A stretch of DNA of 54,393 bases. Origin: Xanthobacteraceae bacterium. GTDB lineage: Bacteria; Pseudomonadota; Alphaproteobacteria; Rhizobiales; Xanthobacteraceae. Below, piece by piece: positions 11,009 to 20,182 of this stretch. The notes beneath the pieces were generated by a model. It was not told the DNA's origin, ran no database searches, and saw only the letters and a list, made by a program, of their open reading frames with translations. Location: the NCBI GenBank assembly GCA_028290465.1, contig JAQGJU010000017.1, forward strand, positions 1 to 54,393, given 5' to 3'. Position 1 is the first letter of the stretch; every line of letters starts with the position of its first letter. The position numbers were made by a program, and so were the translations under genes.

Positions 11009-12201
11009 TTCACCACCGCCGGCAGGCCGCGCGTCTTACCGGCACCCTCCAGGAAGCCGCGCACGATGGCGAGCAGTTCCGGCTCATCGAGCAGGAAGGC
11101 GTCGTGACCCTTGTCGGTTTCGATCTCGGCGAACGACACCCGCGCGCCGGCGGCGTTGAGCGCATGCACGATGGCGCGGGATTCCGACGTCGGGAACAGC
11201 CAGTCCGACGTGAACGAGATCACGCAGAACCGCGTGCCGGTGTTCTTGAAGGCGTTGGCCAGGATGCCATCGCAATCCGCCGCGAGATCGAAATAATCCA
11301 TCGCGCGCGTCAGATAGAGATACGAATTGGCGTCGAAGCGTTCGACGAAGCTGATGCCCTGGTGGCGCAAGTAAGACTCCACCTGGAAGTCGGCGTCGAA
11401 CGAGAAGGTCGGATTGTCGCGATCCTGGAAGCGGCGGCCGAATTTGCGATGCAATGCTGCATCCGACAGATAGGTGATGTGCGCGCCCATGCGGGCGACC
11501 GCGAGACCGCGCCGCGGATTGGTGCCCTCGATCTCGTAGCGACCGCCGCGCCATTCCGGGTCGGCCATCACGGCCTGACGGCCGACTTCGTGGAACGCGA
11601 TGTTCTGCGCCGAATGTCTGGTCGCGGCGGCGAGCGGCAGCGCCGCGAACACGCGCTCCGGATAGCTCGCGGCCCATTGCAGCACCTGCATGCCGCCCAT
11701 CGAGCCGCCGACGACCGCGAACAGCGTGTCGATGCCGAGATGATCGATCAGCATCGCCTGCGCCCGCACCATGTCGCGGATGGTGATCACCGGAAAATCG
11801 AGACCCCAGGGATGCCCGGTCGCCGGATTGATCGAGGCCGGACCGGTCGAGCCCATGCAGGCGCCGACCACGTTCGGCGAGATCACGAAATAGCGCCCGG
11901 TGTCGATCGGCCGTCCGGGGCCGACCATGCTCTCCCACCAACCGGCCTTGCCGGTCACCGGATGCAGATTGGCGGCGTGCTGGTCGCCGGTCAGCGCATG
12001 GCAGATCAGCACCGCGTTGGAGCGCTCGGCGTTGAGCGTGCCGTAGGTCTGGTAGGCGATCTGGAACGGCGAAAGATCGACCTTGGCGTCGAGCCGCAGC
12101 GGCTTGTCGGCGCCGAAACGCACCAGCGGCGAACGCGGTTGATCCGCCTCGCGCGCGCGCTCGGAGAAGTCGATCGTGGCACTGGCCTCGACCATACGCA
12201 C
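11005..12201 (-). CDS. metX: Homoserine O-acyltransferase MetX
   Basis: Alpha/beta-hydrolase that acylates homoserine, the first committed step of methionine synthesis. The catalytic triad can be read: Ser167 in GGSMGG, Asp333 in SFTSDWLFP and His366 in DKGHDAFLL. The length of 398 residues is normal. The family is usually called acetyltransferase, but some MetX-MetW pairs use succinyl-CoA, so acyl preference is left open. It leads an operon with metW and traX, behind a promoter at 12277-12304. A second start two codons downstream is possible. Confidence 0.95.
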   Translation of the reverse strand: MRMVEASATIDFSERAREADQPRSPLVRFGADKPLRLDAKVDLSPFQIAYQTYGTLNAERSNAVLICHALTGDQHAANLHPVTGKAGWWESMVGPGRPIDTGRYFVISPNVVGACMGSTGPASINPATGHPWGLDFPVITIRDMVRAQAMLIDHLGIDTLFAVVGGSMGGMQVLQWAASYPERVFAALPLAAATRHSAQNIAFHEVGRQAVMADPEWRGGRYEIEGTNPRRGLAVARMGAHITYLSDAALHRKFGRRFQDRDNPTFSFDADFQVESYLRHQGISFVERFDANSYLYLTRAMDYFDLAADCDGILANAFKNTGTRFCVISFTSDWLFPTSESRAIVHALNAAGARVSFAEIETDKGHDAFLLDEPELLAIVRGFLEGAGKTRGLPAVVK

Positions 12202-12276
12202 TCCCGGGAACCGGCCAGTGGCCGCCTGTCGCGCCGGACCGTACGGCGCCGGATGATAGAGCGGCCGGAACCGGGT

Positions 12277-12304
12277 TAGATAGGCCGCTGCCGTTGAGTG
12301 TCAA
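12277..12304 (-). promoter_or_regulatory. Sigma-70 promoter for metX-metW-traX
   Basis: On the minus strand TTGACA (12299-12304) is followed by 16 bases and TATCTA (12277-12282), about 75 bases before the metX start. No SAM-II-type riboswitch features, such as the GCTAAAG segment, were found in the leader. Confidence 0.65.
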
Positions 12305-12379
12305 TGTTTTCTTTGATTTCGCCGGGTCGGGCACCTATCAATGGCGGCCCGCATCCTGCCCACCTGACCGGCCTTCACC

Positions 12380-13225
12380 ATGTCGAAACCAACCGTTCAT
12401 GACGCGCCTTCGCTGACCGATCTGCGCAACGAGATCGACCGCATCGACGAGACGGTGCACAGCCTGTTGATGCAGCGCGGCGACATCGTCGACCGCCTGA
12501 TCAAGGTGAAGAAGACGCAGGAATCCGGCTCCGCGTTCCGCCCGGCCCGCGAGGCCGACATGATGCGCCGGCTGGTCAAGCGCCATCACGGCATCCTGCC
12601 GCTCGACACCGTGGAAAGCATCTGGCGGGTGATCATCTCAACCTTCACCTATGTGCAGGCGCCGTTCTCGGTGCATGCGGATCTGTCGGCCGGCGATGCC
12701 CATATGCGGGACACCACCCGCTTCCATTTCGGCTTCACGGTGCCGTTCGTGCCCCATATGGGGGCCGCCGGGGTCGTGGCGGCGGTGTCGGAATCCAAGG
12801 GCGACCTCGGTCTCGTCGCAGCCTTCGCCTCGCCGGGCGGCGGCGCCTGGTGGACCGCACTCGAGTTCGACGCCGCGCCCAAGATCATCGCCCGCCTGCC
12901 CTTCGTCGACCGCTCCGACCATCCGGCCGCGATGCCGGTGTTCGTGGTGTCGCGGGCCGCGCCCGACGCCATGGTCAAGGAGGTCGAGGTGTGGAGCATC
13001 CGGGTCGCCGGTTGGAGCGCGGCGGCCGCGCAGGCCATCGCCCCGCTGGCCGAGGTTGTGGCGGTGCCGGACCGCGCCTTTGACGGGGCGGCGCTTCTCG
13101 TGTCGGTGCCGGACGGCGGCAACATCGACAGCATTACCGGCCAATTGGTGGCGGCCGGCGCCTCGGTGCGCGCCAAAGCCCTCGTCGGCAGCCACGCGAC
13201 CCGCTATACGGTCGGCGCGCGCTAA
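12380..13225 (+). CDS. Chorismate mutase with C-terminal prephenate dehydratase-like extension
   Basis: Residues 1-90 form an AroQ-type chorismate mutase domain (LTDLRNEIDRIDETVHSLL, VKKTQ, FRPAREADMMRRL), converting chorismate to prephenate. The remaining 190 residues do not look like a standard ACT domain. Their pattern of strands suggests a degenerate prephenate dehydratase-like or other unknown domain, and I see no clear dehydratase TRF motif. The next genes are hisC and tyrC, so the product is placed in Phe/Tyr synthesis. The gene is divergent from metX. The C-terminal assignment is inference. Confidence 0.85.
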   Translation: MSKPTVHDAPSLTDLRNEIDRIDETVHSLLMQRGDIVDRLIKVKKTQESGSAFRPAREADMMRRLVKRHHGILPLDTVESIWRVIISTFTYVQAPFSVHADLSAGDAHMRDTTRFHFGFTVPFVPHMGAAGVVAAVSESKGDLGLVAAFASPGGGAWWTALEFDAAPKIIARLPFVDRSDHPAAMPVFVVSRAAPDAMVKEVEVWSIRVAGWSAAAAQAIAPLAEVVAVPDRAFDGAALLVSVPDGGNIDSITGQLVAAGASVRAKALVGSHATRYTVGAR

Positions 13226-13267
13226 CGCGCGTTAAAGACCTCTAAAAATGCTCCAGGAGCCGTCCGC

Positions 13268-14368
13268 ATGTCCGCCCCGCAACGTCCGCAACCGCGTCCC
13301 GGTGTTCTTTCGATCCAGGCCTATGTGCCGGGCAAGAGCACCGCAGCCGGCGTCGCCAAAGTGTTCAAGCTGTCGTCCAACGAGAGCCCGCTTGGCGCTT
13401 CGCCGAAAGCCATCGCGGCGTACCGCGAGCGCGCCGGCGAATTGCACGATTATCCGGACGGCGCCGCGACCGCGCTGCGCGAAGCGATCGGCAAGGCGTA
13501 CGGCCTCGATCCGTCGCGGATCGTATGCGGCGCCGGCTCCGACGATCTGATCAATCTCATTGCCCGCGCGTACCTCGCCGATGGCGACGAAGCGATCCAC
13601 ACCACGCACGGCTTCCTGATGTACCCGATCGCGACGCTGGGCGCGGGCGCGGTGCCGGTGGTGGCGCCGGAGACCGACTACACGGCCGATGTCGATGCGA
13701 TCCTGGCCAAAGTGACGGCGAAGACCAAGATCGTGTTCGTGGCCAATCCGAACAATCCGACCGGCACCTATCTGCCGTTCGATGAGATCAAGCGGCTGCA
13801 CTCCGGCCTGCCGCCGCATGTGCTGCTGGTGCTCGACGCCGCCTATGCGGAATACGTCCAGCGCAACGACTACGAGGCCGGCATCGAACTGGTGGCAACG
13901 TCGGAAAATGTGCTGATGCTGCGCACTTTCTCCAAGATCCATGGCCTCGCGGCGTTGCGCGTCGGCTGGATCTACGGGCCGGCGGCGGTGATCGATGCGA
14001 TGAACCGCATCCGTGGACCGTTCAACGTCAATGCGCCCGCGATCGCGGCCGGCGTCGCGGCGATCGGCGATGCCGCGCATCTCGAAACCTCCGTGGCGTT
14101 CAACAGCAAATGGCTGGCCTGGCTCACCAAGGAGATCGGCCAACTTGGGCTCACGGTGACGCCGAGCGTGGCCAACTTCCTGCTGATCCACTTCCCCGAC
14201 ACCAAGGGTAGGACCGCCGCCGACGCCGACGCATTCCTGTCGTCGCGCGGCCTGGTGCTGCGCCGCGTTGCTGCGTACCACCTGCCGAACGCGTTGCGCA
14301 TGTCGGTCGGCAGTGAAGAGGCCAACCATCTGGTGGTGGCGGCCCTGAAGGAGTTTCTGGGCAAGTGA
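13268..14368 (+). CDS. hisC: Histidinol-phosphate / aromatic aminotransferase
   Basis: PLP-dependent class I/II aminotransferase. The PLP lysine is K223 in [21 protein letters not shown] lies at 160-166 and D190 contacts the PLP ring nitrogen. Length (366 residues) is that of HisC. CAGGAG precedes the ATG. Because it lies between chorismate mutase and tyrC and overlaps tyrC by 4 bases, it probably also or mainly transaminates aromatic keto acids; sequence alone cannot separate this from the histidine role. Confidence 0.92.
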   Translation: MSAPQRPQPRPGVLSIQAYVPGKSTAAGVAKVFKLSSNESPLGASPKAIAAYRERAGELHDYPDGAATALREAIGKAYGLDPSRIVCGAGSDDLINLIARAYLADGDEAIHTTHGFLMYPIATLGAGAVPVVAPETDYTADVDAILAKVTAKTKIVFVANPNNPTGTYLPFDEIKRLHSGLPPHVLLVLDAAYAEYVQRNDYEAGIELVATSENVLMLRTFSKIHGLAALRVGWIYGPAAVIDAMNRIRGPFNVNAPAIAAGVAAIGDAAHLETSVAFNSKWLAWLTKEIGQLGLTVTPSVANFLLIHFPDTKGRTAADADAFLSSRGLVLRRVAAYHLPNALRMSVGSEEANHLVVAALKEFLGK

Positions 14369-15330
14369 CCGCGCCGCTGTTCAACCGCCTCGCGCTGATC
14401 GGCGTCGGTCTGATCGGATCGTCGATCGCCCGCGCGGCGCGCTCGACCGGCAGCGTCGGCTCGATCGTCGCCACCGCGCGCTCGCCGGAAACCCGGCGGC
14501 GCGTTGCTGAGCTGGGCTTGGCCGATCAGGTGGTCGAGACCGCGGCCGAAGCGGTTAAAGGCGCCGATCTGATCATCGCCTGTGTGCCGGTCGGCGCCTG
14601 CGGCGCGGTCGCGGCCGAGATCGGTCCGCATCTCGCGCCCGGCGCCACGGTGTCCGATGTTGGCTCGGTGAAGGCCGCGATCGTGCGCGACATGGCCCCG
14701 CATTTGCCGCCGCATGTGCATTTCGTGCCGGCGCATCCGGTCGCCGGCACCGAGCATTCCGGTCCCGATGCCGGCTTTGCCGAACTGTTCGTCAACCGCT
14801 GGTGCATCCTGACGCCGCCGCCCAGCACCGACGCGGCCGCGACCGAACGCCTCGCCGCGTTCTGGCGCGCGATCGGCGCCAAGGTCGAAATCATGACGCC
14901 GGAGCATCATGATCTGGTGCTCGCCATCACCAGCCATCTGCCGCATCTGATCGCCTACACGATCGTCGGCACCGCCGACGAACTCGCGCAGGTGACGCGC
15001 TCCGAAGTGCTGCAATTCTCGGCCGGCGGCTTTCGCGACTTTACGCGCATCGCGGCGTCCGACCCGACGATGTGGCGCGACGTGTTCCTGCACAACAAGG
15101 AAGCTGTGCTGGAAATGCTCGGCACCTTCAGCGAGGACCTGTCGCAGCTGACCCGTGCGATCCGGCGCGGCGACGGCGAAGCGCTGTTCGAGCATTTCAC
15201 GCGGACGCGCGCGATCCGGCGCGGCATTGTCGAGATCGGCCAGGATTCACCGGCGCCGGATTTCGGCCGGCCGCATCCGGATCTGCCGCAGGGCGCATTG
15301 CCGCGTCCTTACGCGGCAGACGAAAGCTAG
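14365..15330 (+). CDS. tyrC: Prephenate/arogenate dehydrogenase
   Basis: NAD(P)-dependent TyrA-family enzyme of tyrosine synthesis. A Rossmann motif ([16 protein letters not shown]) opens the protein, and the family segments [19 protein letters not shown] and [17 protein letters not shown] are present. It starts with a GTG at 14365 that overlaps the hisC stop (GTGA), so the two are translationally coupled. The segment order and 321-residue length match cyclohexadienyl dehydrogenases of Rhizobiales. Confidence 0.93.
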   Translation: MTAPLFNRLALIGVGLIGSSIARAARSTGSVGSIVATARSPETRRRVAELGLADQVVETAAEAVKGADLIIACVPVGACGAVAAEIGPHLAPGATVSDVGSVKAAIVRDMAPHLPPHVHFVPAHPVAGTEHSGPDAGFAELFVNRWCILTPPPSTDAAATERLAAFWRAIGAKVEIMTPEHHDLVLAITSHLPHLIAYTIVGTADELAQVTRSEVLQFSAGGFRDFTRIAASDPTMWRDVFLHNKEAVLEMLGTFSEDLSQLTRAIRRGDGEALFEHFTRTRAIRRGIVEIGQDSPAPDFGRPHPDLPQGALPRPYAADES

Positions 15331-15372
15331 CCCCGCCCTTATGCGGCGGACGACGAGTAAAAGCGGGCTCGC

Positions 15373-16512
15373 TCAGAACAACGCCGGTGTGTCGCCGATC
15401 GGAATCGGCCCTAACGTCACCGCGCCATCGTTGAACCGCAGCGGCAGCGTCACCGCGCGCTGCCCCTCCAGCATGGTCGGCTCGCCGAGCAGGTTGAGCC
15501 CGGCCGCGATGGTCGGGCCGGCCTTTTCGCGCGCCAGATTGCCGAGCCCGGGCGCGATGCGGTCCAACGCGCCGAACGCCGGGGCCAGTTTTTGCTCAAG
15601 ACGGCCGCCGCCTTCCGAGGTGCCACGATTGACGCCGAGCAGCGCCAGCATTTTCTCGACGCCGGCCACCGTCACCCGCAACTGCCCGTCGAGACGGCCG
15701 GACGGGCTCAGACGCAGGGTCCCGGTCGCGACCATCAGGACTTCGCCCTGCGCGATCCGGGCCTTGGTAATGTCGAAGCCGCCACCGGCGGCCTGCACTT
15801 CGCGCAGCCGGTCGGTCCAGGGCTTCGCCGAGAAATTCTTCAGCCCGTTCAGGGTACCGGCGATATCGGCATCGAACGGTTGCGCCGCGAGAGCATTCAG
15901 GCCCGGCGCCGCGGCGCCGACCAGTTGCAATGCGAGTTCGAGCACCGGATCGGCCCGTACCGAGCCCTGCGCGATGCGGCCATGAAACTGGATCTGCTTC
16001 GCCGTCACCAGCGTCTCGGCGACCGGCGCCACCATGCGCTCGAAGCGCGGCTCGTCCAGCACCAGCGAAACGCGTTCCGGCTCGCGCGGCGTGCCGCGCA
16101 CGCTGCTCTGCGCCAGCCGCCAATTGCCGACCACGGTCGGCCGCTGGCCGGCCTCGCCGATCTGAATGGGTCCGGTGAATTCGCCGATCAGCAGCGTCGG
16201 ATCGTAAATCTGCGCCGCCATCAGCATCGAGGTCGCCTGCAAGGCCACCGGCGGCGTGCCGCCGCGGATCTCGGCGACCGGCGTCGTGCAATTCACCTCA
16301 ATGCGGAACGGGAAACCGCCAATCGACTGATTCGCGCAGCTGTAGACCCGGCCGGCCTGCGCCTCACGGGCACGCCAGCCGTCGATGGTGATCTGCGCCC
16401 GGTTGGCCGCATAGAACCACAGCCCGCACCACGCCGCGGCCAGCACAACGACGATGCCGAACGGCAGGAACAGCGGCCAACGGCGGCGCGGACGCAAGGT
16501 CGGGTGGTACAT
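15373..16512 (-). CDS. DUF2125 domain protein, membrane-anchored
   Basis: A 379-residue protein with one N-terminal membrane segment (PFGIVVVLAAAWCGLWFYAA) and a large periplasmic part starting AQITIDGWRAREAQAGRVY, typical of the alphaproteobacterial DUF2125 family. SCANQSIGGFPFRIEVNC contains two Cys that could form a disulfide. The gene converges with tyrC, with 42 bases between their stop codons. No function is known for the family. Confidence 0.85.
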   Translation of the reverse strand: MYHPTLRPRRRWPLFLPFGIVVVLAAAWCGLWFYAANRAQITIDGWRAREAQAGRVYSCANQSIGGFPFRIEVNCTTPVAEIRGGTPPVALQATSMLMAAQIYDPTLLIGEFTGPIQIGEAGQRPTVVGNWRLAQSSVRGTPREPERVSLVLDEPRFERMVAPVAETLVTAKQIQFHGRIAQGSVRADPVLELALQLVGAAAPGLNALAAQPFDADIAGTLNGLKNFSAKPWTDRLREVQAAGGGFDITKARIAQGEVLMVATGTLRLSPSGRLDGQLRVTVAGVEKMLALLGVNRGTSEGGGRLEQKLAPAFGALDRIAPGLGNLAREKAGPTIAAGLNLLGEPTMLEGQRAVTLPLRFNDGAVTLGPIPIGDTPALF

Positions 16513-16713
16513 CTATTCGACGCTCCAAGGCGTTAAAGCGCGCCCGGCGGGGCGGCGAACAATTTTGGGCAATAATCCCCCCTTCAAGGACGCCAATGCG
16601 GCGTTTCGAAGGACACCCCGCATCAGACGAACAGGCGTGTTGCAGCAATGCGGCTCAGGCACCGCGAAATGGCGCTATTGTCAACCGGCCCTTCGGTCAG
16701 CAAAACACCCTTT

Positions 16714-17289
16714 ATGGAACTCGCACTTACGTCTTCCGAAGATCTTTGGGTGTTCGGCTACGGATCGCTGATCTGGCGTCCGGGCTTCGACCATGTCGAG
16801 CGGGTCCCGGCGCTGCTGGTCGGCGCCCATCGATCTTTGTGCGTCTATTCGTTCGTGCATCGCGGCACGCCGGAGCGGCCCGGCCTGGTACTCGGCCTCG
16901 ATCGCGGCGGCGCCTGCCGGGGCATGGCGTTCCGGGTCGTGGCCGCGAAGCGCGCCGAGACCATCGCCTATCTGCGGGCCCGCGAGCAGGTCACCATGGT
17001 GTATCGCGAGGCCGTGCGGCCGGTCTGGCTGAAGAACGACGCCCGCAAACGGGTCCGGGCGCTGTGCTACATGGTCGATCGCGGCCACGCGCAATATGCC
17101 GGCCGGCTGCCGATCGACGAGCAGGTGCATTTCGTCCGGCAAGGCCACGGCCAAGCCGGTCCCAACCGCGAATACGTTCTGGCTTCAGTGACGGCGCTGG
17201 AACAGCTCGGCTATCGGGATACCGAACTGCATCAGGTGGCCGAGCGCCTCAAGGGGGCGAGCGACAAAGCCAAGAGTGCTTTAGATTAA
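16714..17289 (+). CDS. ChaC-type gamma-glutamylcyclotransferase
   Basis: The motif LWVFGYGSLIWRPGF is the signature of ChaC proteins, which release 5-oxoproline from glutathione. Conserved blocks RGTPERPGLVLGL and YREAVRP follow, and the length of about 192 residues matches the family. The start is uncertain: 16714 puts the motif near the N-terminus as in relatives, while 16648 and 16669 are also in frame. No strong ribosome binding site precedes any of the three. Confidence 0.9.
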   Translation: MELALTSSEDLWVFGYGSLIWRPGFDHVERVPALLVGAHRSLCVYSFVHRGTPERPGLVLGLDRGGACRGMAFRVVAAKRAETIAYLRAREQVTMVYREAVRPVWLKNDARKRVRALCYMVDRGHAQYAGRLPIDEQVHFVRQGHGQAGPNREYVLASVTALEQLGYRDTELHQVAERLKGASDKAKSALD

Positions 17290-17305
17290 GCGGCTGCGGC
17301 ATTTC

Positions 17306-17425
17306 TCCGTCATCCTGAGGTGCCCGGCCCCTTGGCCGGGCCTCGAAGGATAGACGGCCAAGATGTTGCAACGAACGGGCCGTCGCCCTTCGAGGCTCGC
17401 TTTGCTCGCACCTCAGGGTGACGGA
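17306..17425. repeat. Inverted repeat of the TCATCCTGAGGTGC family
   Basis: The left arm starts TCCGTCATCCTGAGGTGC and the right arm ends GCACCTCAGGGTGACGGA; they pair over 18 bases with one mismatch. A second inner pair (CCTCGAAGG near 17340, CCTTCGAGG near 17390) and a local hairpin (GCCCGG...CCGGGC) are nested inside. It fills the gap between the convergent chaC and plsC genes and ends flush with the plsC stop codon. It is related to the element at 8328-8432. Confidence 0.88.
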
Positions 17426-18184
17426 TTACGATGCCGCCGGCAGCGGCACGTGATAGCCGGCGGCCGCGAGTTCGCGCCGGCCTTCCTCCACCAGCCGCGC
17501 CGCCGCCGGCTCGATCGCGGCCTGCATGCGGGCGAGGCATTCCGCCCGTTTGAGGCCCGGCGGAATCGGATCGAGAATTTCCACGATCACGGTCCCGGGC
17601 CGCCGGCGCAGCGCCCGGCGCGGCCAGAACAGGCCGGAATTGAGCGCGACCGGCACGCAGGTCGCGCCGCATTCTTCGTACAGATAGGCCGCACCCGATT
17701 TGTAGCCCGGCTCGGCGCCGGGCGCGGTGCGGGTGCCTTCCGGAAAGATGATGATCTGGCGGCCGGCCGCGAGCTTTGCCCTGGCGCGGGCGATCATCGC
17801 CGGCAGCGCCTTGGCGCGCGCGCCGCGATCGACTGGAATCATGCCGCCCTTCCACAGGCACCAGCCGAACAGCGGGATCAACATCAGTTCGCGTTTGAGG
17901 ATGAAGGTCGGCTCGGCGACCTTCGTGATCAGCGCGAAGGTTTCCCAGGTCGATTGATGCTTCGACGCCAGGATGAACGCGCCCTTCGGGAGTTTCTCAA
18001 GCCCGCGCCATTCGACCTTGATGCCGCAGGTCACCTTGAGCAGCCACAGGCTGACGCGGGCCCAGGAACGCACCAGCACCATGAAAACCGGCCGCGGCAG
18101 CACCATGGTCGGCATCGCCAGCAGCATGTGCACCAGCAGATTGAGATAGAACAGCACGTTGAACAGAATGGAACGGACGAGCAT
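17426..18184 (-). CDS. plsC: 1-acyl-sn-glycerol-3-phosphate acyltransferase
   Basis: Membrane-bound acyltransferase that makes phosphatidic acid. There are two N-terminal hydrophobic segments, the motif H76-QSTW-E81 and the phosphate-binding motif FPEGTR at 147-152. The usual motif is HX4D; here it is HX4E, a conservative change that I believe occurs in other Rhizobiales PlsC proteins. The DUF218 gene lies 40 bases upstream and ftsEX just beyond it. Confidence 0.93.
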   Translation of the reverse strand: MLVRSILFNVLFYLNLLVHMLLAMPTMVLPRPVFMVLVRSWARVSLWLLKVTCGIKVEWRGLEKLPKGAFILASKHQSTWETFALITKVAEPTFILKRELMLIPLFGWCLWKGGMIPVDRGARAKALPAMIARARAKLAAGRQIIIFPEGTRTAPGAEPGYKSGAAYLYEECGATCVPVALNSGLFWPRRALRRRPGTVIVEILDPIPPGLKRAECLARMQAAIEPAAARLVEEGRRELAAAGYHVPLPAAS

Positions 18185-18224
18185 GAAAACCTTCGCAGGC
18201 GTGCCGTTTTAGATGCGGGATCGC

Positions 18225-19013
18225 TTACAGCCGGCCGGGCTGGGATGCAGGCGGCTGTACCACGCCTGGATCAGGCCGCGATAGTCCGCCCACTTCCTTC
18301 GTGGTTCCGAGCGAGCTCGGCTCCTCGCCCAGCATCGGATCGAGCCTCATGCGGACCAGCGCATAGATGTATTTCAGGTATTCGGACAGCAGCAGCTTTG
18401 CCGTGGCGCCGCTCGACCACCACGGCTCGTTGCGCAGCGTGTCCGAAACCACCGGAAACGGCATCAGACGGGCCGACGGCAATTGATGCGCGATCTCGGC
18501 CATCGCGCGCGGCATGTGATAGCTCGACGTCACCACGATCAGCGAACGAAAGCCCTGCTGCTCGGCCCAGCGCCGGGTTTCGATCGCGTTGCCGAGCGTA
18601 TTCAGCGCCGAGTGGTCAAGATCGACGCAGCACGCGATGACGCGTTCATGCTCCGGCATCAGCCGCGCGATCTCGCCGGTCGTCGTATTGCGGTGCACGC
18701 CGCTGATCAGCAGCCGCTTGGCGCGGCCCGACGCCAGCAACTCGATCGCGTCGTTGGTGCGCGAGGCGCCGCCGGTCAGCGCGACGATCCCGTCGGCCTT
18801 CTCGGTCAGCGCGACTTCTTCCATCGGCACCCGCAGCACGAACACACCGAAGCCGAGCACCCATGCGGCGATGGCGATCAGCACCAGACGGAACGCAAAG
18901 CGGCGCAGCCGCAGCCGCCAGCGTGTGCGCGCCAGCGCGGCTGCCGTCCCGGTGCCGTTTTGTCCGTAGGCCGCCATCCTGTTGGTCACTGCCCTTGGTT
19001 GGACCCGAATCAT
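18225..19013 (-). CDS. YdcF/ElyC family (DUF218) membrane protein
   Basis: One membrane segment (FRLVLIAIAAWVLGFGVFVL) precedes a DUF218 domain with the motifs IVALTGGASRTNDAIELL, RLLISGVH and LNTLGNAIETRRW. Relatives include ElyC and YdcF, linked to envelope integrity. The start at 19013 is one of several; the longest in-frame start (19076) would run into a palindromic repeat, so I rejected it. Probably co-transcribed with plsC and possibly with ftsEX. Confidence 0.85.
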   Translation of the reverse strand: MIRVQPRAVTNRMAAYGQNGTGTAAALARTRWRLRLRRFAFRLVLIAIAAWVLGFGVFVLRVPMEEVALTEKADGIVALTGGASRTNDAIELLASGRAKRLLISGVHRNTTTGEIARLMPEHERVIACCVDLDHSALNTLGNAIETRRWAEQQGFRSLIVVTSSYHMPRAMAEIAHQLPSARLMPFPVVSDTLRNEPWWSSGATAKLLLSEYLKYIYALVRMRLDPMLGEEPSSLGTTKEVGGLSRPDPGVVQPPASQPGRL

Positions 19014-19050
19014 AGCCGAAATCCGGCGTTCGGACGGAAATAACGGAGCT

Positions 19051-19195
19051 AGAGCGCGTTCAGCAAAAGTGGACACCGGTTTTGCGGAAAGCGATCTAGC
19101 ATGCGCAGATCGCGTAAACTTATCTGCGAACGCGCTCTAAACATATTAAATTGACGCGTCTTCTTCACGCGAGGTGGATTCCACTTCGCGTGAAG
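19051..19195. repeat. Composite two-hairpin palindromic element, copy 1
   Basis: The first palindrome (19051-19140) has an outer stem AGAGCGCGTT/AACGCGCTCT, the core AAAAGTGGACACCGGTTTTG and a nested stem GCGATCT/AGATCGC. An AT-rich spacer (ACATATTAAATTGACGCGT) leads to a second hairpin (19163-19195) with arms CTTCACGCGA and TCGCGTGAAG. The same order recurs at 36290-36393. It separates ftsX from the DUF218 gene. Confidence 0.85.
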
Positions 19196-19201
19196 AAAAC
19201 G

Positions 19202-20164
19202 CTAGGTCATCTCGGCCAGGGTCTGCCGGACGGTACGGCGCGATGTGACGGCCGTCACGATCGAGACCAGCCCGACCTGCAGCGCCACCGCCAAATAGCC
19301 GGCCACACCGATCGAGAAGCTGCCGAACAGCGCCGACACCTGATCGCCGCCGGCGGTCGCCAGGAACCAGTCGCTCAACAGTTGCGCGGCCGCGAACAGC
19401 GCGATGGCGGCGCCGCCGCCGATCGCACCGCCTTTGAAGCCGAGCGCCAGGAAATGCCGCTGGAAATGGCCGGCGATGTAGCCGTCCTTGGCGCCGATGA
19501 AATGCAGCACCTCGACGATCGGCTTGTTATTCGCCATGGCGCCGCGGGTCGCGAATGCCACCGACAGCACCGTGACGACGAACATCAAAGCCAAAACGGC
19601 GGCGCCGCCGGCGATCGCGGTGCGGGCCATCGCGCGCATGCGCTCGACCCAGCCGCGATGATCGTCGAGACTGGCGCCCGGCAGCGCCGTGATGGCCTGA
19701 CGCAGCGCCGCGACATCGTGGCCACCATCGCTGGCCAGCCGGACCACGATGATGCGGGGCACCGGCAGATCGTCCAGCGCCAGTCCGCTGCCCAGCCAGG
19801 GCTCCAGCAGACGGCCGGATTCCTCGCGGCTGTACGGCCGTACTTCGGCGATGCCTTTTTGCGCCCGCGCGATGTCGACGGCCTGGTTTACGGCGGCATC
19901 GAGATCGCGGCCCGGCGCCGGACGGATCTGAATGGTGACCTCGCGCGCCACCTCGGACTGCCATTCGCCGGCCGCCGCCTGCACCAGCATCACGGCACCG
20001 GTCGTCAATGAAGCCAGGAACGTCATGATCGCGACCACCGCCATCAGGGCGCGGCCGGCGATCGAACTTTTCGGCACGATCGCCGCCTCGAAGCGCGGCA
20101 TCGGCCCGCCCGGCGGACGGGGCGCAGCCGCCATCTCGTCATGCGCGTGGTCCGGCATGCTCAT
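19202..20164 (-). CDS. ftsX: Cell division protein FtsX
   Basis: Permease-like partner of the FtsE ATPase. There are four membrane segments: one near residue 40, a large periplasmic loop (about 65-180), then three more toward the C-terminus, the FtsX arrangement. FtsEX links divisome ATP hydrolysis to peptidoglycan hydrolase activation. The start lies 18 bases beyond the ftsE stop. Strong sequence divergence is normal for alphaproteobacterial FtsX. Confidence 0.9.
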   Translation of the reverse strand: MSMPDHAHDEMAAAPRPPGGPMPRFEAAIVPKSSIAGRALMAVVAIMTFLASLTTGAVMLVQAAAGEWQSEVAREVTIQIRPAPGRDLDAAVNQAVDIARAQKGIAEVRPYSREESGRLLEPWLGSGLALDDLPVPRIIVVRLASDGGHDVAALRQAITALPGASLDDHRGWVERMRAMARTAIAGGAAVLALMFVVTVLSVAFATRGAMANNKPIVEVLHFIGAKDGYIAGHFQRHFLALGFKGGAIGGGAAIALFAAAQLLSDWFLATAGGDQVSALFGSFSIGVAGYLAVALQVGLVSIVTAVTSRRTVRQTLAEMT

Positions 20165-20182
20165 ATTCGGTTCCGACGCTGT

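Noticed and set aside
12202-12379. SAM-II (metA-type) riboswitch before metX
   Set aside because: Such riboswitches are common before metX/metA in Alphaproteobacteria, but the GCTAAAG segment and the pseudoknot pattern are absent. Only a sigma-70 promoter is visible.
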